From Akkermansiaceae bacterium (lineage in GTDB: Bacteria; Verrucomicrobiota; Verrucomicrobiia; Verrucomicrobiales; Akkermansiaceae), in contig JAQWZU010000065.1 of assembly GCA_029253285.1 (NCBI GenBank), positions 1-45,624 on the forward strand: DNA of 45,624 bases. The letters run 5' to 3'. The position numbers were made by a program, and so were the translations under genes. The notes beneath the pieces are model-generated. The model saw only the letters and a program-made list of their open reading frames with translations, had not been told where the DNA came from and ran no database searches. Each line of letters begins with the position of its first letter. Within the stretch, counting starts at the first letter, position 1. This document shows positions 11,525 to 20,080 of this stretch, in pieces.

Positions 11525-12655
11525 CTATCTTCCTTGATAGGCAGCCTCACGATCGATTTTGAAGGTCCACTTCAACTCGGGTTCGAATGACTCAGCTTCG
11601 TTGAGCTTCCATTGGACGGAAACTTCGCAAAACTTCTGACGCAAGGGGCGGGAGACTCTCCAGGCGAGGGAGTGAGACGTCGCGTCAAAATCGGCCGGAA
11701 CCTGCCCAAATCCGGACACTTTCATTCTGAGGGATTTTGGATCGAGGTTTTCCACCTTTGAGAGGTCCGCATAAATGAGGGGCAAGCGGGCTGCCACAAG
11801 ATTGCCGGGGGCGGGTGACACGGGATGAGGGAGGGTGACCGGGGCATCAGCTACACGGCTGCCATTTCGGAACACAAGCGCGGCCTTGAAGGCTGAGTCG
11901 TGGTTCCCGAGCACGATGTAGCGGGGAAGAATATGTCCGTCGGTATCCCGGCGGACTTTTCCGGGTTTGACCGTGAAGAGGTTGTCGTAGCCCAGTGCGT
12001 CGGCGAGCTCGAACATCTCGTTGGTGTGATAACCACCGGGATAGGCGTAGGTCGTGACAGATTGATTAAATTTCTCCTCGAGGAAGGTTTTGGAATCTCC
12101 CAACTCGGTTCGGAGAAACTTGTCGTAGGGTTCCTTTCCGGCCCGCGCCGCTTTTTTAACTTTGCTGGGGAAAGGGTGGCTCACCGAGTGGGAGCCGATG
12201 GTGCAGAGATCACTTTGGATCATTTCCTGGATCATGGCGTAGGACATGGCGCGTCCTCCTCGGGAAGATCCGACGTAGTTCTTATAGAGGTAGACCGTGA
12301 AGGGAAATTGAAATTCCTTCATGATAGGGAAAGCCTCGGTGTAGACCGAGCGCCAGCCGTCATCCATCGTGAGGAGAATGGACTGCGGAGGAAGTTCGGC
12401 TTCCCCACGTCGCCACGCCAGAAATTTGGCCAGGGTGATGACTGGGATTTTTGAAGCTTTGACAGCCTCCATTTGCTCACGAAATTTTGAGGTCGGAATG
12501 AGCATCTCGGTGGCAGGCTTCGTGGGATGGAAGACATGGTAGCCAAGCACGGAGACTCTCGCGCCATCGTCTCCGATAATTTTGGCATCCTCTTGAGCAG
12601 GGCAGGAGGAAGCGAGGAAGAGTCCGCCAAGGATAAGAGAGAGGAGTTTTTTCAT
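11525..12655 (-). CDS. secreted polysaccharide deacetylase (NodB-type)
   Basis: 376 aa from the ATG at 12655; a longer in-frame extension upstream was rejected because it overlaps the lipoprotein gene and lacks a signal peptide. MKKLLSLILGGLFLASSC is a clear export signal; ASSC could be a weak lipobox or the signal may be cleaved after PAQ. The NodB domain (about 90-260) has the metal/acid motif LLTMDDGW (Asp98, Asp99), HSVSHP (His156, His160) and YAYPGG. These are CE4 deacetylases of N- or O-acetyl groups on chitin, PNAG, peptidoglycan or xylan; the substrate is not evident. The C-terminal 100 residues look beta-rich and are unassigned. It follows the small lipoprotein gene by 19 bp. Confidence 0.85.
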   Translation of the reverse strand: MKKLLSLILGGLFLASSCPAQEDAKIIGDDGARVSVLGYHVFHPTKPATEMLIPTSKFREQMEAVKASKIPVITLAKFLAWRRGEAELPPQSILLTMDDGWRSVYTEAFPIMKEFQFPFTVYLYKNYVGSSRGGRAMSYAMIQEMIQSDLCTIGSHSVSHPFPSKVKKAARAGKEPYDKFLRTELGDSKTFLEEKFNQSVTTYAYPGGYHTNEMFELADALGYDNLFTVKPGKVRRDTDGHILPRYIVLGNHDSAFKAALVFRNGSRVADAPVTLPHPVSPAPGNLVAARLPLIYADLSKVENLDPKSLRMKVSGFGQVPADFDATSHSLAWRVSRPLRQKFCEVSVQWKLNEAESFEPELKWTFKIDREAAYQGR

Positions 12656-12674
12656 ACGGGATGTGTTAATGATA

Positions 12675-13253
12675 CTACCATCCAAGCGTCCCCAATCGAG
12701 CGCGGAAGTTTCCTTCTGCACCTTCGGTGACAATTCGGTAATATCCCTTTCGGCGGTCGGGGCCTGATAGGGTGAAGCCTTCAGTTGAAAAGTAGGCTCC
12801 GTGAACTCCCGAGGGAAGTGATTCCTGAAACCAACGGACATTCTTTCCTTTGACCGTCGCGTTGCGCCATTTTTGTGGAGCATTAATGCCGGTGGGTTCA
12901 CTGTTGATTATCTCTCCGCCGGAGGTATCGGGTGGGGTGTTGATTGTGGGGAGTGGTTTGACATAGCCGTAGATGAGAAGCCGGGGGAATGGCTTGGTGG
13001 GAGAGGCATACGTCAAACGATAGCTTCCACCTGATGAGACCTCGATGGAAGGCTGGCCCCAGTTGTCGGACATCGATGATTTCAAGACGGGAATTTTAAC
13101 TCCAGCCAGGGAATCGACATTCTTAAGAGCAATGGCTCTGCCGCTAACATTTTCACGCCAAGATTCGACGGGGTCTTCTCCATTATTAACCGGAGGAGCC
13201 GAACTGCAGTTTACGAGAAGGAGGGTGGTGAATAGGAGTGAGAGTTTTTTCAT
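12675..13253 (-). CDS. small lipoprotein of unknown function
   Basis: 192 aa. MKKLSLLFTTLLLVNCSS is a lipoprotein signal with Cys16 in an LVNC lipobox. The mature part is rich in Gly, Ser, Pro and aromatic residues and appears all-beta. It contains PRLLIYGYVKPLPTI and ends with RRKGYYRIVTEGAEGNFRARLGTLGW. I recognise no family. It is co-directional with the downstream deacetylase (19 bp) and shares its KK-rich short signal; the two may act together at the cell envelope. Confidence 0.7.
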   Translation of the reverse strand: MKKLSLLFTTLLLVNCSSAPPVNNGEDPVESWRENVSGRAIALKNVDSLAGVKIPVLKSSMSDNWGQPSIEVSSGGSYRLTYASPTKPFPRLLIYGYVKPLPTINTPPDTSGGEIINSEPTGINAPQKWRNATVKGKNVRWFQESLPSGVHGAYFSTEGFTLSGPDRRKGYYRIVTEGAEGNFRARLGTLGW

Positions 13254-13307
13254 GGGTATTGATGAAGGTTGGAAAAGGTGCAGTCGCCTGTAGCAAGCGA
13301 AATGAAA

Positions 13308-14426
13308 TCAGTCGGACAGGCCGGCAATCAAGCGGCTAAACCATTCAGCGCCTTTTTCGAGGTCTGCAATTTTGATGAATTCGTCGGCGGTGTGGGCTTG
13401 GTCGATGGATCCCGGACCGAGGCAAATCGAGGGAATGCCGGCATTTGCAAGATGAGAGGCATCGGAAAACCATGGAGCGCCGGTGAGGACTAGGTCGGGG
13501 TGGATGGTTTTGAGGCGGTCAATCCAAGGATGGTCGGATTTGAGATCCATGGGAGGAAATTCCATGGCGTTGGTGATTTCCGCCTGCGTGAGGAAATCCC
13601 GAAGCTGGACGATTCCGGATTGATTCTCGACAAATGAGGGCACGGTGCGGATGTCGATCTCAGCGCTCGCTTTGTCGGGGACAATGTTTGCGCGGGTCCC
13701 TCCTTTGATTTTGCCGATATTGATCGTGGAGGATCCGAGAACCTGATGGCTGTGGTTGGCAAGCTGCTCGCCGAAGTCGTTGACGAGTCGGTTGAGCTCC
13801 TCAGTGAGCTTCATGATGGCATTTTCGCCCAAGTGGGGCTGGGAGGCATGAGTTGAGCGTCCTTGGGCCTCGATGGTGGCCCAAAGGCAACCCTTTGTGC
13901 AATAGACGGCCTCGAGCGAGGTCGGTTCGCCCGCGATGGCGAATTCGTATTCGTTAGCATGATGTTTGGCGAAGTGTTGGGAGCCCGGCTGACTTGATTC
14001 CTCGCCCATGAATCCCACGAAATCGACGGCGACCGTGAGATTGGCAAGATTGGCGGCATTTTCTTTGAGTCCCCATAGCATTGCGGCCATGGGGCCTTTA
14101 GTGTCCGAGCTGCCACGACCCCAGATCTTGCCGCCTTTGATTTCCGCTGAAAAGGGCTCGATGCTCATTCCGGCGATGCTAACGGTGTCAAGATGGGGGC
14201 CGAGGAGGATGCGTGGTCGATTCTCTGGACCTGGAGCGCGCGCGATGAGATTAGGGCGACCGGGAAGGGCTTCCTCTTGAGTGATCTGAAAACCAAGCGG
14301 TTCGAGAAATTCTCCGATAAAGGCGGCCATCGCGGATTCTCCCTCTGGCGAGACTCCCGGGTCACCATCGGGGTTTACCGAGGGAATACGAATGAGAGCC
14401 TGAAGGAGTTCGATAACGGAATTCAT
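13308..14426 (-). CDS. M20 metallopeptidase, ArgE/DapE/CPG2-like deacylase
   Basis: 372 aa dinuclear-zinc hydrolase. Metal and catalytic residues are all present: His78 and Asp80 in GPHLDTVS, Asp108 in GRGSSDTKG, the Glu142/Glu143 pair in GFMGEES, Glu in AGEPT and the late His in IDQAHTADEF. A dimerisation lid sits in the middle (about 180-290, starting AQGRSTHASQP). The family covers acetylornithine deacetylase, succinyl-diaminopimelate desuccinylase and carboxypeptidase G2; length and GRGSSDTKG fit the ArgE/DapE group, but no arg or dap gene adjoins to decide. It is the first gene of the minus-strand series and is divergent from the ThuA gene across 79 bp. Confidence 0.85.
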   Translation of the reverse strand: MNSVIELLQALIRIPSVNPDGDPGVSPEGESAMAAFIGEFLEPLGFQITQEEALPGRPNLIARAPGPENRPRILLGPHLDTVSIAGMSIEPFSAEIKGGKIWGRGSSDTKGPMAAMLWGLKENAANLANLTVAVDFVGFMGEESSQPGSQHFAKHHANEYEFAIAGEPTSLEAVYCTKGCLWATIEAQGRSTHASQPHLGENAIMKLTEELNRLVNDFGEQLANHSHQVLGSSTINIGKIKGGTRANIVPDKASAEIDIRTVPSFVENQSGIVQLRDFLTQAEITNAMEFPPMDLKSDHPWIDRLKTIHPDLVLTGAPWFSDASHLANAGIPSICLGPGSIDQAHTADEFIKIADLEKGAEWFSRLIAGLSD

Positions 14427-14505
14427 GGGGGAAACCTAACCTAAGATTGGGCATCTGGAAGTTTTTCGTCTTGGCAATTGAGGGGAAGATCGGTGACACT
14501 TCCAC

Positions 14506-15402
14506 ATGAGAAACAAACTAACTCTCGGATTAGCCGTTATGGCGATGTCTTGCCTTGCCTATGTCGGTCTCGCAAAGAAAATTGAAGGAGCAAACGATCA
14601 GCTTCTCAGAGTGCTCATTATTGACGGGCAAAATAATCATAAGTGGGAGGCTACCACTCCTGTGATGCAGGATGCTTTTAAGAGCAGTGGTCGCTACACC
14701 GTGGATGTCAGCACCAGCCCGGGCAAGAAAGGCACCGAGGAAGAGTGGGGCGAATGGCGTCCTGACTTTTCCAAATACGACGTCGTCGTAAGTAATTACA
14801 ATGGTCAGATGTGGCCTGGCGAAGTTCGCACCGCATTTGTAAACTTTGTGAAAAATGGCGGCGGATTTGTCGTGGTTCACGCGGCCGACAACGCTTTCGG
14901 GATGTGGCCTGAATATAACGAAATGATCGGCCTCGGTGGCTGGGGCGGACGCACCGAGAAAAGTGGCCCTTATGTTTACTACAAGGATGGCAAACTTGTC
15001 CGAGACACCTCCAAAGGAAAAGGCGGAGGCCACGGTCCCCAGCACGAATTTGTTGTGACCAATCGCGACAATGCCCACCCAATCACGAAAGGAATGCCGA
15101 TCGAATGGCTTCACACCAAAGATGAGCTTTATGACACTCTTCGCGGGCCAGCCACCAACATGAAAGTTCTCGCTACCGCTCCCAGCCAGAAGAGTAAGCG
15201 CGACGAGCCAATGCTGATGGCACTCGACTACGGAAAAGGTCGCGTCTTCCACACCACCCTTGGGCACGCCGATTATTCCATGAAATGCCGTGGTTTCTAC
15301 GACACCTTGAATCGTGGTGCCGAGTGGGCTGCCACTGGTGAAGTAACTCTTGAGTGGTCCAAGGACTTTCCAAGTAAGGACAAGCTCAGCCCCATTAAGT
15401 AG
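14506..15402 (+). CDS. secreted ThuA-domain protein
   Basis: 298 aa. A signal peptide ([23 protein letters not shown]) precedes a ThuA-like, class I glutamine-amidotransferase-like fold: [18 protein letters not shown] at the N-terminus, [13 protein letters not shown], then [18 protein letters not shown], and a [12 protein letters not shown] segment near the C-terminus. ThuA proteins were named after a trehalose-utilisation locus in rhizobia; in Planctomycetes and Verrucomicrobia they are abundant, usually exported, and thought to act on sugars. Biochemical function is not established. The DMT permease gene begins 6 bp after its stop, so both are likely one transcript. Confidence 0.85.
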   Translation: MRNKLTLGLAVMAMSCLAYVGLAKKIEGANDQLLRVLIIDGQNNHKWEATTPVMQDAFKSSGRYTVDVSTSPGKKGTEEEWGEWRPDFSKYDVVVSNYNGQMWPGEVRTAFVNFVKNGGGFVVVHAADNAFGMWPEYNEMIGLGGWGGRTEKSGPYVYYKDGKLVRDTSKGKGGGHGPQHEFVVTNRDNAHPITKGMPIEWLHTKDELYDTLRGPATNMKVLATAPSQKSKRDEPMLMALDYGKGRVFHTTLGHADYSMKCRGFYDTLNRGAEWAATGEVTLEWSKDFPSKDKLSPIK

Positions 15403-15408
15403 GGCTGC

Positions 15409-16278
15409 ATGGATTGGTTGAGCGGGGCCATTTTGCTGCCATTTATTGGCGCGGTCCTCCACCCAATCCTCGGATGGTGTGTTCAGCAAGGAACCGCTGC
15501 GGGCGTCCGACTATCGATCATCGTTGCGGTTACCAATTTGGGAACCACGGCGGTTTTTTTTGCCTACTTTCAGCCGGACGAAGACTGGCGTATTTCCGGA
15601 AAAGATTGGTGGGCCATTGGGAATGGAGTCCTTTTTTTTATGGGCCAGTGGTTTTCCACGCAATCAGTGAAAAGTGGAGACCTTGCGGTTCATTCCTCAG
15701 CCCTCGGCGGAAAAGTTGTCGTGGTGGGGTTCTTCTCGGTCCTAGTGGGTTTGGAGTCTGCGTCCTGGAATCTTCTCACGGGAGTTGTTCTCGCTGTCAT
15801 CGCGGTTTTCCTCGCTGCCGGAGCTTCCTTGGAAGGATGGCGGAAACATCGTGCAACGGTTGGGCTTACCCTGCTGGCGTGTTTCTTTTTTGGGATTAAT
15901 GATTTTCTCACTGGTTGGCAGGCCCGCGAGATTGGTCCGGCCCGGTGGCTTATTTTGATGATGGGAACGGGGTCGGTGATATCGATTATGCTTCTCTTTA
16001 TTAAACGCTCCCAGATCAAGATCATGATTCAGGTGCCACGCGCCGGAATGATGGTGTTTGGCGCAGGCCTGGCATTGGGGCTCCAAGCCCTCGCGGTGAA
16101 TCTAGCCTTCAGTCAGTATGGTCAACCGACCTTGAGCAATGTTGTCTACAGCTCACGAGGAATAATGGCGGTCGGTTTTCTCTATCTGATCGGTAAACAA
16201 ATGGACCGGAAGTTTGCCCGAAAGCAAACCGCCGGGGCGATCCTGATGATGGCGGCTTTGGCGATTGTGCTTCTTTAG
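15409..16278 (+). CDS. DMT-family (EamA-like) permease
   Basis: 289 aa integral inner-membrane protein with about ten hydrophobic helices in two halves, the drug/metabolite transporter pattern. The first half starts GAILLPFIGAVLHPILGW. The second half follows the charged GWRKHRATVG linker near residue 145 and ends LMMAALAIVLL. Members export or import amino acids, nucleosides or sugars; the substrate cannot be told. It is 6 bp downstream of the ThuA gene, so a carbohydrate-linked role is a guess. Its TAG stop interlocks with the TAA stop of the convergent gene (TTAG at 16275-16278). Confidence 0.75.
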   Translation: MDWLSGAILLPFIGAVLHPILGWCVQQGTAAGVRLSIIVAVTNLGTTAVFFAYFQPDEDWRISGKDWWAIGNGVLFFMGQWFSTQSVKSGDLAVHSSALGGKVVVVGFFSVLVGLESASWNLLTGVVLAVIAVFLAAGASLEGWRKHRATVGLTLLACFFFGINDFLTGWQAREIGPARWLILMMGTGSVISIMLLFIKRSQIKIMIQVPRAGMMVFGAGLALGLQALAVNLAFSQYGQPTLSNVVYSSRGIMAVGFLYLIGKQMDRKFARKQTAGAILMMAALAIVLL

Positions 16279-16871
16279 CTGCCTTTGGGCGGAAGGACGT
16301 CAGTGGGAATGGCGTGTATGCGATACTTCTTCGGCTTGTTTTTGTAGAACCACTTGATGGAAATCGGAATCATCAGAATCAAGATGATGAGTTTCACGAC
16401 CGCAAAGCCGGGCAAGGACGCTCCTAGGAAAAGGATTAGAAATGCCAGGGTGAGCATCGAACCGATGAGGAAGGCTGCGATGAGGTATAATGAGGTCTTG
16501 GTAACTCCGGAGTGGAATACGCAGTTCGGACTCAGTTTGGCGAGCGCGACATGAAGAGCCACCACGAACTTTCGGTAATCAAGTGAGCGATCTTCAAAGT
16601 CAGCGACACCGCGGTAAAACTGATTGCCGATCTTGACCTTCATTCCCCCTTTCGCCTGCAATAAACACTCGAAGCGATTCAGTTGAGAACGGGTGGGGTA
16701 GTAGCGACAACGAACATCGACGATGTCGCTGAGCAATATCTCGGTAGTGCGACCTTCCTCTTCAATTCGTATTCTCGGCCCCTCGATAGTGAAAGTTCGC
16801 ACTTTCTCGAATAGGGTGAGACGAGCCTCGTAGGAAGTCGCAGCTCCAATTGGGGGGGGCTGTGAATTCAC
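16275..16871 (-). CDS. uncharacterised membrane protein, PH-like N-terminal part
   Basis: 198 aa from a GTG at 16871. Residues 15-105 are beta-rich (RTFTIEGPRIRIEEEG, then EILLSDIVDVRCRYYPTR) and look like a PH-like fold. Residues 125-170 form two adjacent transmembrane helices (SLYLIAAFLIGSMLTLAFLI and the FAVVKLIILILMIPI segment), followed by a basic cytoplasmic tail. No family name is assigned. It is monocistronic, between the convergent permease and the rho terminator. Confidence 0.65.
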   Translation of the reverse strand: MNSQPPPIGAATSYEARLTLFEKVRTFTIEGPRIRIEEEGRTTEILLSDIVDVRCRYYPTRSQLNRFECLLQAKGGMKVKIGNQFYRGVADFEDRSLDYRKFVVALHVALAKLSPNCVFHSGVTKTSLYLIAAFLIGSMLTLAFLILFLGASLPGFAVVKLIILILMIPISIKWFYKNKPKKYRIHAIPTDVLPPKGS

Positions 16872-16932
16872 ACCTGCTCAGATAGAGGGTTTATTTCGTG
16901 AGAGCAACGATGTAATTGAGAACGTAAACCAC

Positions 16933-16963
16933 AAAAAAAGACGAGCTGTTAGAAGCCCGTCTT
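16933..16963 (-). terminator. Rho-independent terminator after rho
   Basis: On the minus strand AAGACGGGCT (16963-16954) and AGCTCGTCTT (16947-16938) form a ten-pair stem with one G-U and a six-base loop, followed by seven T. It lies 30 bp after the rho stop. It is the strongest intrinsic terminator in the window. Confidence 0.85.
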
Positions 16964-16992
16964 ATGAGAAGAATATGATTCGATAATCTTTC

Positions 16993-18357
16993 TTACCCTT
17001 TGATTTCCATGAGCATTTGCGCATTGCTTGGAAACTTCTTCGTGAAGAAAAGGAGTCGCTCCATGGCTTCGATTGGCTTGTGCCCGGCGAGTCCACGGCG
17101 GATGAGGCGCAGCTTGTGGAGATTGTGCTCGGGAAGAAGGAGTTCCTCGCGGCGCGTGCCCGATTTGAAGATATCTACTGCCGGATAAACATAGTGTTCG
17201 GCAATGCGGCGATCGAGAACGAGCTCCATGTTGCCGGTTCCCTTGAACTCCTGGAAAATCGCTTCGTCCGCTTTGGAGTTGGTTTGGACGAGAGCAGTGG
17301 CGATGATAGTGAGCGATCCGGCCTCCCTGGTGTTTCGAGCGGCCGCGAAAAGACGACGGGGCATCTCCAAAGCTCCCGCGACGATACCGCCGGATTGATA
17401 TCCCCGGCCACGGCTCTGACGGCTGCCACCCATCGCTCCGTTGTAGGCACGGGCGAGGCGGGTGATGGAATCCATCAAGATGAAGACGTGCTTTCCTGAT
17501 TCAACGAGGCGTTTTGCCCGCTCAATGCAAAGCTCGGCGAGGCGGCAATGGTTGCGGGGGGATTCGTCGTTGGAGCTGGCGTAAATTTCAGCGTCCGGAA
17601 GTTGGCGACGGAATTCCGTGACTTCCTCGGGACGTTCGTCGACGAGGAGAACAATGAGGTGAAGAGTTTCCTCATGGAGTTCCTGTACGGCTTGGGCCAT
17701 GTGCAAAAGCATGGTCGTTTTTCCTGAGCGAGGAGGAGAGACGATCAAGCCGCGCTGGCCACGTCCCACTGGAGCCATGATATCGACGATTCGAGTGGTG
17801 TGGCGATCAGGGACAGTTTCGAAGGCGATCCGTTTGGAGGGATTGATTGCTTTTAATTCCTCGAAAGCGGGAAGTCTTCTCGCGTCCTCAGGCGCTTGAT
17901 CATTGATTGCAGAGAGTTCGACCAATTGCGGTCCCCGGGTGCTCTCACGGGCCACTCCCTTGATCCAGATTCCTGGACGGAGGGCGTTTTTGCGCACCAT
18001 ATCTGGGCTGACGAAGACGTCATCGCTGTTCTGTTCAAAGTCCTTGCCGGGCTTTCTCAAGAAGCCGAATCCTTTTGGGGCCATTTCCAGGAGACCATCG
18101 ACTTCGACGGGTTCTCCGGTGAATTCAAGAGGTTTGCGGTCCCGCTGTTCGCCACGACGTGGGCCGTAGCCTCTCACTCGTCCTTGTTTCTGCCCGTCTC
18201 CTTGACCGCCATCACTTTGGTTTCGGTTTCGGTTGCGGTTTCTATTGCGGCTCCGGTTGTTACGGCGTCGACGGTTACCGCCACCATTGGGGTCATCGGA
18301 GGAGTCGTGTTGGCGACGGGACGAGGTGTCCGGAGAATCGGAGTCTGGAGGAATCAT
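16993..18357 (-). CDS. rho: transcription termination factor Rho
   Basis: 454-aa hexameric RNA-dependent ATPase/helicase. Residues 1-77 are low-complexity and basic (an Arg-Asn dipeptide run near 37-46, then RG-rich sequence); the usual helical Rho_N domain is not recognisable. The cold-shock-type RNA-binding domain is at about 80-150 ([20 protein letters not shown]). The motor has Walker A SPPRSGKT (207-214), [23 protein letters not shown] (296-306), the Q-loop and the R-loop [10 protein letters not shown]. Compared with E. coli Rho, the Q-loop segment between AYN and the GG before the ALEMPRR stretch is about five residues longer ([16 protein letters not shown]). It has its own terminator and a long, structured upstream region. 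Confidence 0.95.
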   Translation of the reverse strand: MIPPDSDSPDTSSRRQHDSSDDPNGGGNRRRRNNRSRNRNRNRNRNQSDGGQGDGQKQGRVRGYGPRRGEQRDRKPLEFTGEPVEVDGLLEMAPKGFGFLRKPGKDFEQNSDDVFVSPDMVRKNALRPGIWIKGVARESTRGPQLVELSAINDQAPEDARRLPAFEELKAINPSKRIAFETVPDRHTTRIVDIMAPVGRGQRGLIVSPPRSGKTTMLLHMAQAVQELHEETLHLIVLLVDERPEEVTEFRRQLPDAEIYASSNDESPRNHCRLAELCIERAKRLVESGKHVFILMDSITRLARAYNGAMGGSRQSRGRGYQSGGIVAGALEMPRRLFAAARNTREAGSLTIIATALVQTNSKADEAIFQEFKGTGNMELVLDRRIAEHYVYPAVDIFKSGTRREELLLPEHNLHKLRLIRRGLAGHKPIEAMERLLFFTKKFPSNAQMLMEIKG

Positions 18358-18712
18358 ACGATTAGTTAAATATAAGAGGGGGTCGAGGGCGGATCTTACG
18401 GGGCCAGAGGAAAAGATCAGCGGAAGAAATTCCGAAGACTTGGCTCACAGCACCGTGTCATTTCGCCGAAAATCTTGGTTGGAAAACCGACGAATCGACC
18501 ACCGTGAATTGAATGAGGATCTTTCGGAAATGAAAGATTGTAGGAGCACTGCTGCGCTCACCACCTTCAACAGGACAGACCCTGCCTGTGAATACCTGTA
18601 AAATCAACGATTTTTTATAAACTTTCAGATGCCTTAACTTTCCTCGAATTTCCCTTGACGATGGGTGGGATTTCCATAACTTCCGCGTCCCGATTTCGAT
18701 CTTACCAGCATC
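18358..18712. other. 355-bp gene-free region between divergent rho and rpmG
   Basis: No ORF of note. The rho-proximal part (about 18358-18420) is pyrimidine-rich on the rho-coding strand, for example CCCTCGACCCCCTCTT just before the start. A seven-pair hairpin ATCTTTC/GAAAGAT is at 18519-18538. An ACAGG/CCTGT hairpin lies about 18570-18590, and a symmetric AAAATC-AAC-GATTTT element is at 18600-18614. The rpmG promoter is at 18655-18682. The C-rich leader could allow Rho to terminate its own transcription, as in E. coli; that is inference. Confidence 0.5.
18655..18682 (+). promoter_or_regulatory. sigma-70-type promoter of rpmG-rpsR
   Basis: TTGACG (18655-18660) and TAACTT (18677-18682) are separated by 16 bp, giving a start of transcription about 20-25 bp before the rpmG ATG. 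It is the only good -35/-10 pair in the region. Confidence 0.5.
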
Positions 18713-18886
18713 ATGCCACGCGACATTATCATTCTAGAATGCACTGAGGCCAAAGCCGAAGGCAAGCCGACCTCACGCTATACCAGCACTCGTAACAAGA
18801 AGAGCCTGAATACTCCGGGCCGTCTTGAGAAGAAGAAGTATAATCCTTTCTTGAAACGTCGCACCCTGCACCGCGAGCTTCGCTAA
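18713..18886 (+). CDS. rpmG: 50S ribosomal protein bL33
   Basis: 57 aa: [19 protein letters not shown]... through the typical [23 protein letters not shown] and RRTLHREL ending. Length and motif order match bL33. Only one of the four zinc-binding cysteines of the C+ form survives (in LECT); the partners are Ala, Asn and Leu, so this is a zinc-free C-minus form. It is the first gene after the promoter at 18655 and is followed by rpsR after 27 bp. Confidence 0.93.
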   Translation: MPRDIIILECTEAKAEGKPTSRYTSTRNKKSLNTPGRLEKKKYNPFLKRRTLHRELR

Positions 18887-18913
18887 CCTCTGTAGCCCTT
18901 ACCTTTTTATACC

Positions 18914-19156
18914 ATGTCCGAACCAAAGACCGTTCAGCGCCGCATTAATTTCCGGAAGCACAACAAGGCGATGACCACCAAGCGTCTCGACCTTCCTTTC
19001 GAGAAGATTAGCTACCAGAATCCAGAGATTCTCGCCAAATTCACGACCGACACTGGTCGTATTCTTCCTCGCAAGGTCACCGGCGTTTCCGCCAAGATGC
19101 ACCGTGCCATCACTCGCGAGATCAAGCGTGCTCGCGCCGTGAACCTGATGCCGTAA
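18914..19156 (+). CDS. rpsR: 30S ribosomal protein bS18
   Basis: 80 aa small-subunit protein of the platform next to bS6 and bS11. The conserved core is clear: ISYQNPEILAKFTTDTGRI, then PRKVTGVSAKMHRAITREIK and RARAVNLMP at the end. It has no cysteine (zinc-free form). It forms an operon with rpmG; the usual neighbours rpsF, ssb and rplI are absent here. A strong terminator follows. Confidence 0.93.
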   Translation: MSEPKTVQRRINFRKHNKAMTTKRLDLPFEKISYQNPEILAKFTTDTGRILPRKVTGVSAKMHRAITREIKRARAVNLMP

Positions 19157-19193
19157 TCGGGCTTCTAATTTCCCAAGAAACGAAATTTTACAG

Positions 19194-19224
19194 CCTGTCC
19201 GGAATCATTTCGGGCAGGTTTTTT
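19194..19224 (+). terminator. Rho-independent terminator after rpsR
   Basis: CCTGTCC (19194-19200) pairs with GGGCAGG (19212-19218), with inner GAA/TTC pairs, and is followed by six T. It ends the rpmG-rpsR unit, 37 bp after the rpsR stop and before folE2. Confidence 0.8.
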
Positions 19225-19240
19225 GATTTAAAGCGAAAAG

Positions 19241-20035
19241 ATGAGTGAACTCAAAGATACCCAGAACGAACACGACGACCGCCAAATTGCGATCGATCGG
19301 GTTGGGGTGAAGGCCTTGAAGTTCCCACTGGTGGTGAAGGACAAGGGTGGGGACGAGCAACGAACTGTAGCAACTGTGGCTTTGGCCGTGGACCTTCCGC
19401 ACCAATACAAGGGCACTCATATGAGTCGCTTCGTGGAAGTTCTCAATGCGCACGGGAATTGTCTCTCGGTTCACGATATGGCCGGTCTTCCCGGGGCGCT
19501 TCTCGAACGGCTCGACGCTCAACGTGCTCACGTCGAGTTTCTGTTCCCTTTCTTCAAGAGCAAGCCTGCCCCCGTGACAGGAAACGAGGGGATGATGGAC
19601 TATGAGGTAAGGTTTGAGATAGAGGCCGAAAAAGATGGAGACACCGATTTCATCGTCACGGTGATGGTCCCGGTTGCCACACTTTGCCCCTGCTCCAAGG
19701 CGATCAGCGATTATGGTGCCCACAACCAGCGCGGAGTAGTGACCTATTCAGTTCGCTTTAAGGATCCAGTCTGGATCGAGGATCTCATCGCCCGGGTGGA
19801 ATCCTGTGCCAGCTGCGAACTTTACAGTCTCTTGAAACGTCCCGACGAAAAAGCGGTTACTGAGCGAGCCTACGATAATCCGGTTTTCGTAGAGGATCTT
19901 GTAAGAAATATCGCGCTGGCTTCAAATGCCGACGAGCAGCTCCGCTGGTATCGCGTGGAGGCTGAAAACTTCGAATCCATCCACAATCACAACGCTTACG
20001 CGGTGATCGAGATGGATTTGAAAAAGGGGGAGTGA
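19241..20035 (+). CDS. folE2: GTP cyclohydrolase I type 2 (FolE2)
   Basis: 264 aa, COG1469-type enzyme making 7,8-dihydroneopterin triphosphate from GTP for folate or queuosine-type products. The catalytic Cys149 lies in ATLCPCSKAISDYGAHNQRG, the family hallmark, and DLPHQYKGTHMSRFVE near residue 51 provides further active-site residues. FolE2 works with metals other than zinc and in several bacteria replaces FolE under zinc limitation (known for B. subtilis). No folE was seen in the window. It lies after the rpsR terminator, so it probably starts its own transcript. A second folate gene, folP, is 5 kb away on the other strand. Confidence 0.95.
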   Translation: MSELKDTQNEHDDRQIAIDRVGVKALKFPLVVKDKGGDEQRTVATVALAVDLPHQYKGTHMSRFVEVLNAHGNCLSVHDMAGLPGALLERLDAQRAHVEFLFPFFKSKPAPVTGNEGMMDYEVRFEIEAEKDGDTDFIVTVMVPVATLCPCSKAISDYGAHNQRGVVTYSVRFKDPVWIEDLIARVESCASCELYSLLKRPDEKAVTERAYDNPVFVEDLVRNIALASNADEQLRWYRVEAENFESIHNHNAYAVIEMDLKKGE

Positions 20036-20080
20036 TTGAACCTTGTCGAGTGAGGGTGTATCACTCAGAGTTCGCCGGTC

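Noticed and set aside
12656-12901. N-terminal extension of the polysaccharide deacetylase
   Set aside because: It would overlap the lipoprotein gene and bury the clear signal peptide at 12655.
14530-15489. 319-codon open frame on the minus strand
   Set aside because: Antisense to the ThuA gene and the permease start; no signal or motif.
18541-18600. Possible SRP RNA (GCAGCAG and CAGG-like words on the minus strand)
   Set aside because: The invariant GGAA tetraloop and the symmetric loop of SRP RNA are missing.
20048-20066. GAGTGA/TCACTC inverted repeat before the alanine symporter
   Set aside because: Six-base arms are easily due to chance, and neither a T-run nor a known operator pattern is present.
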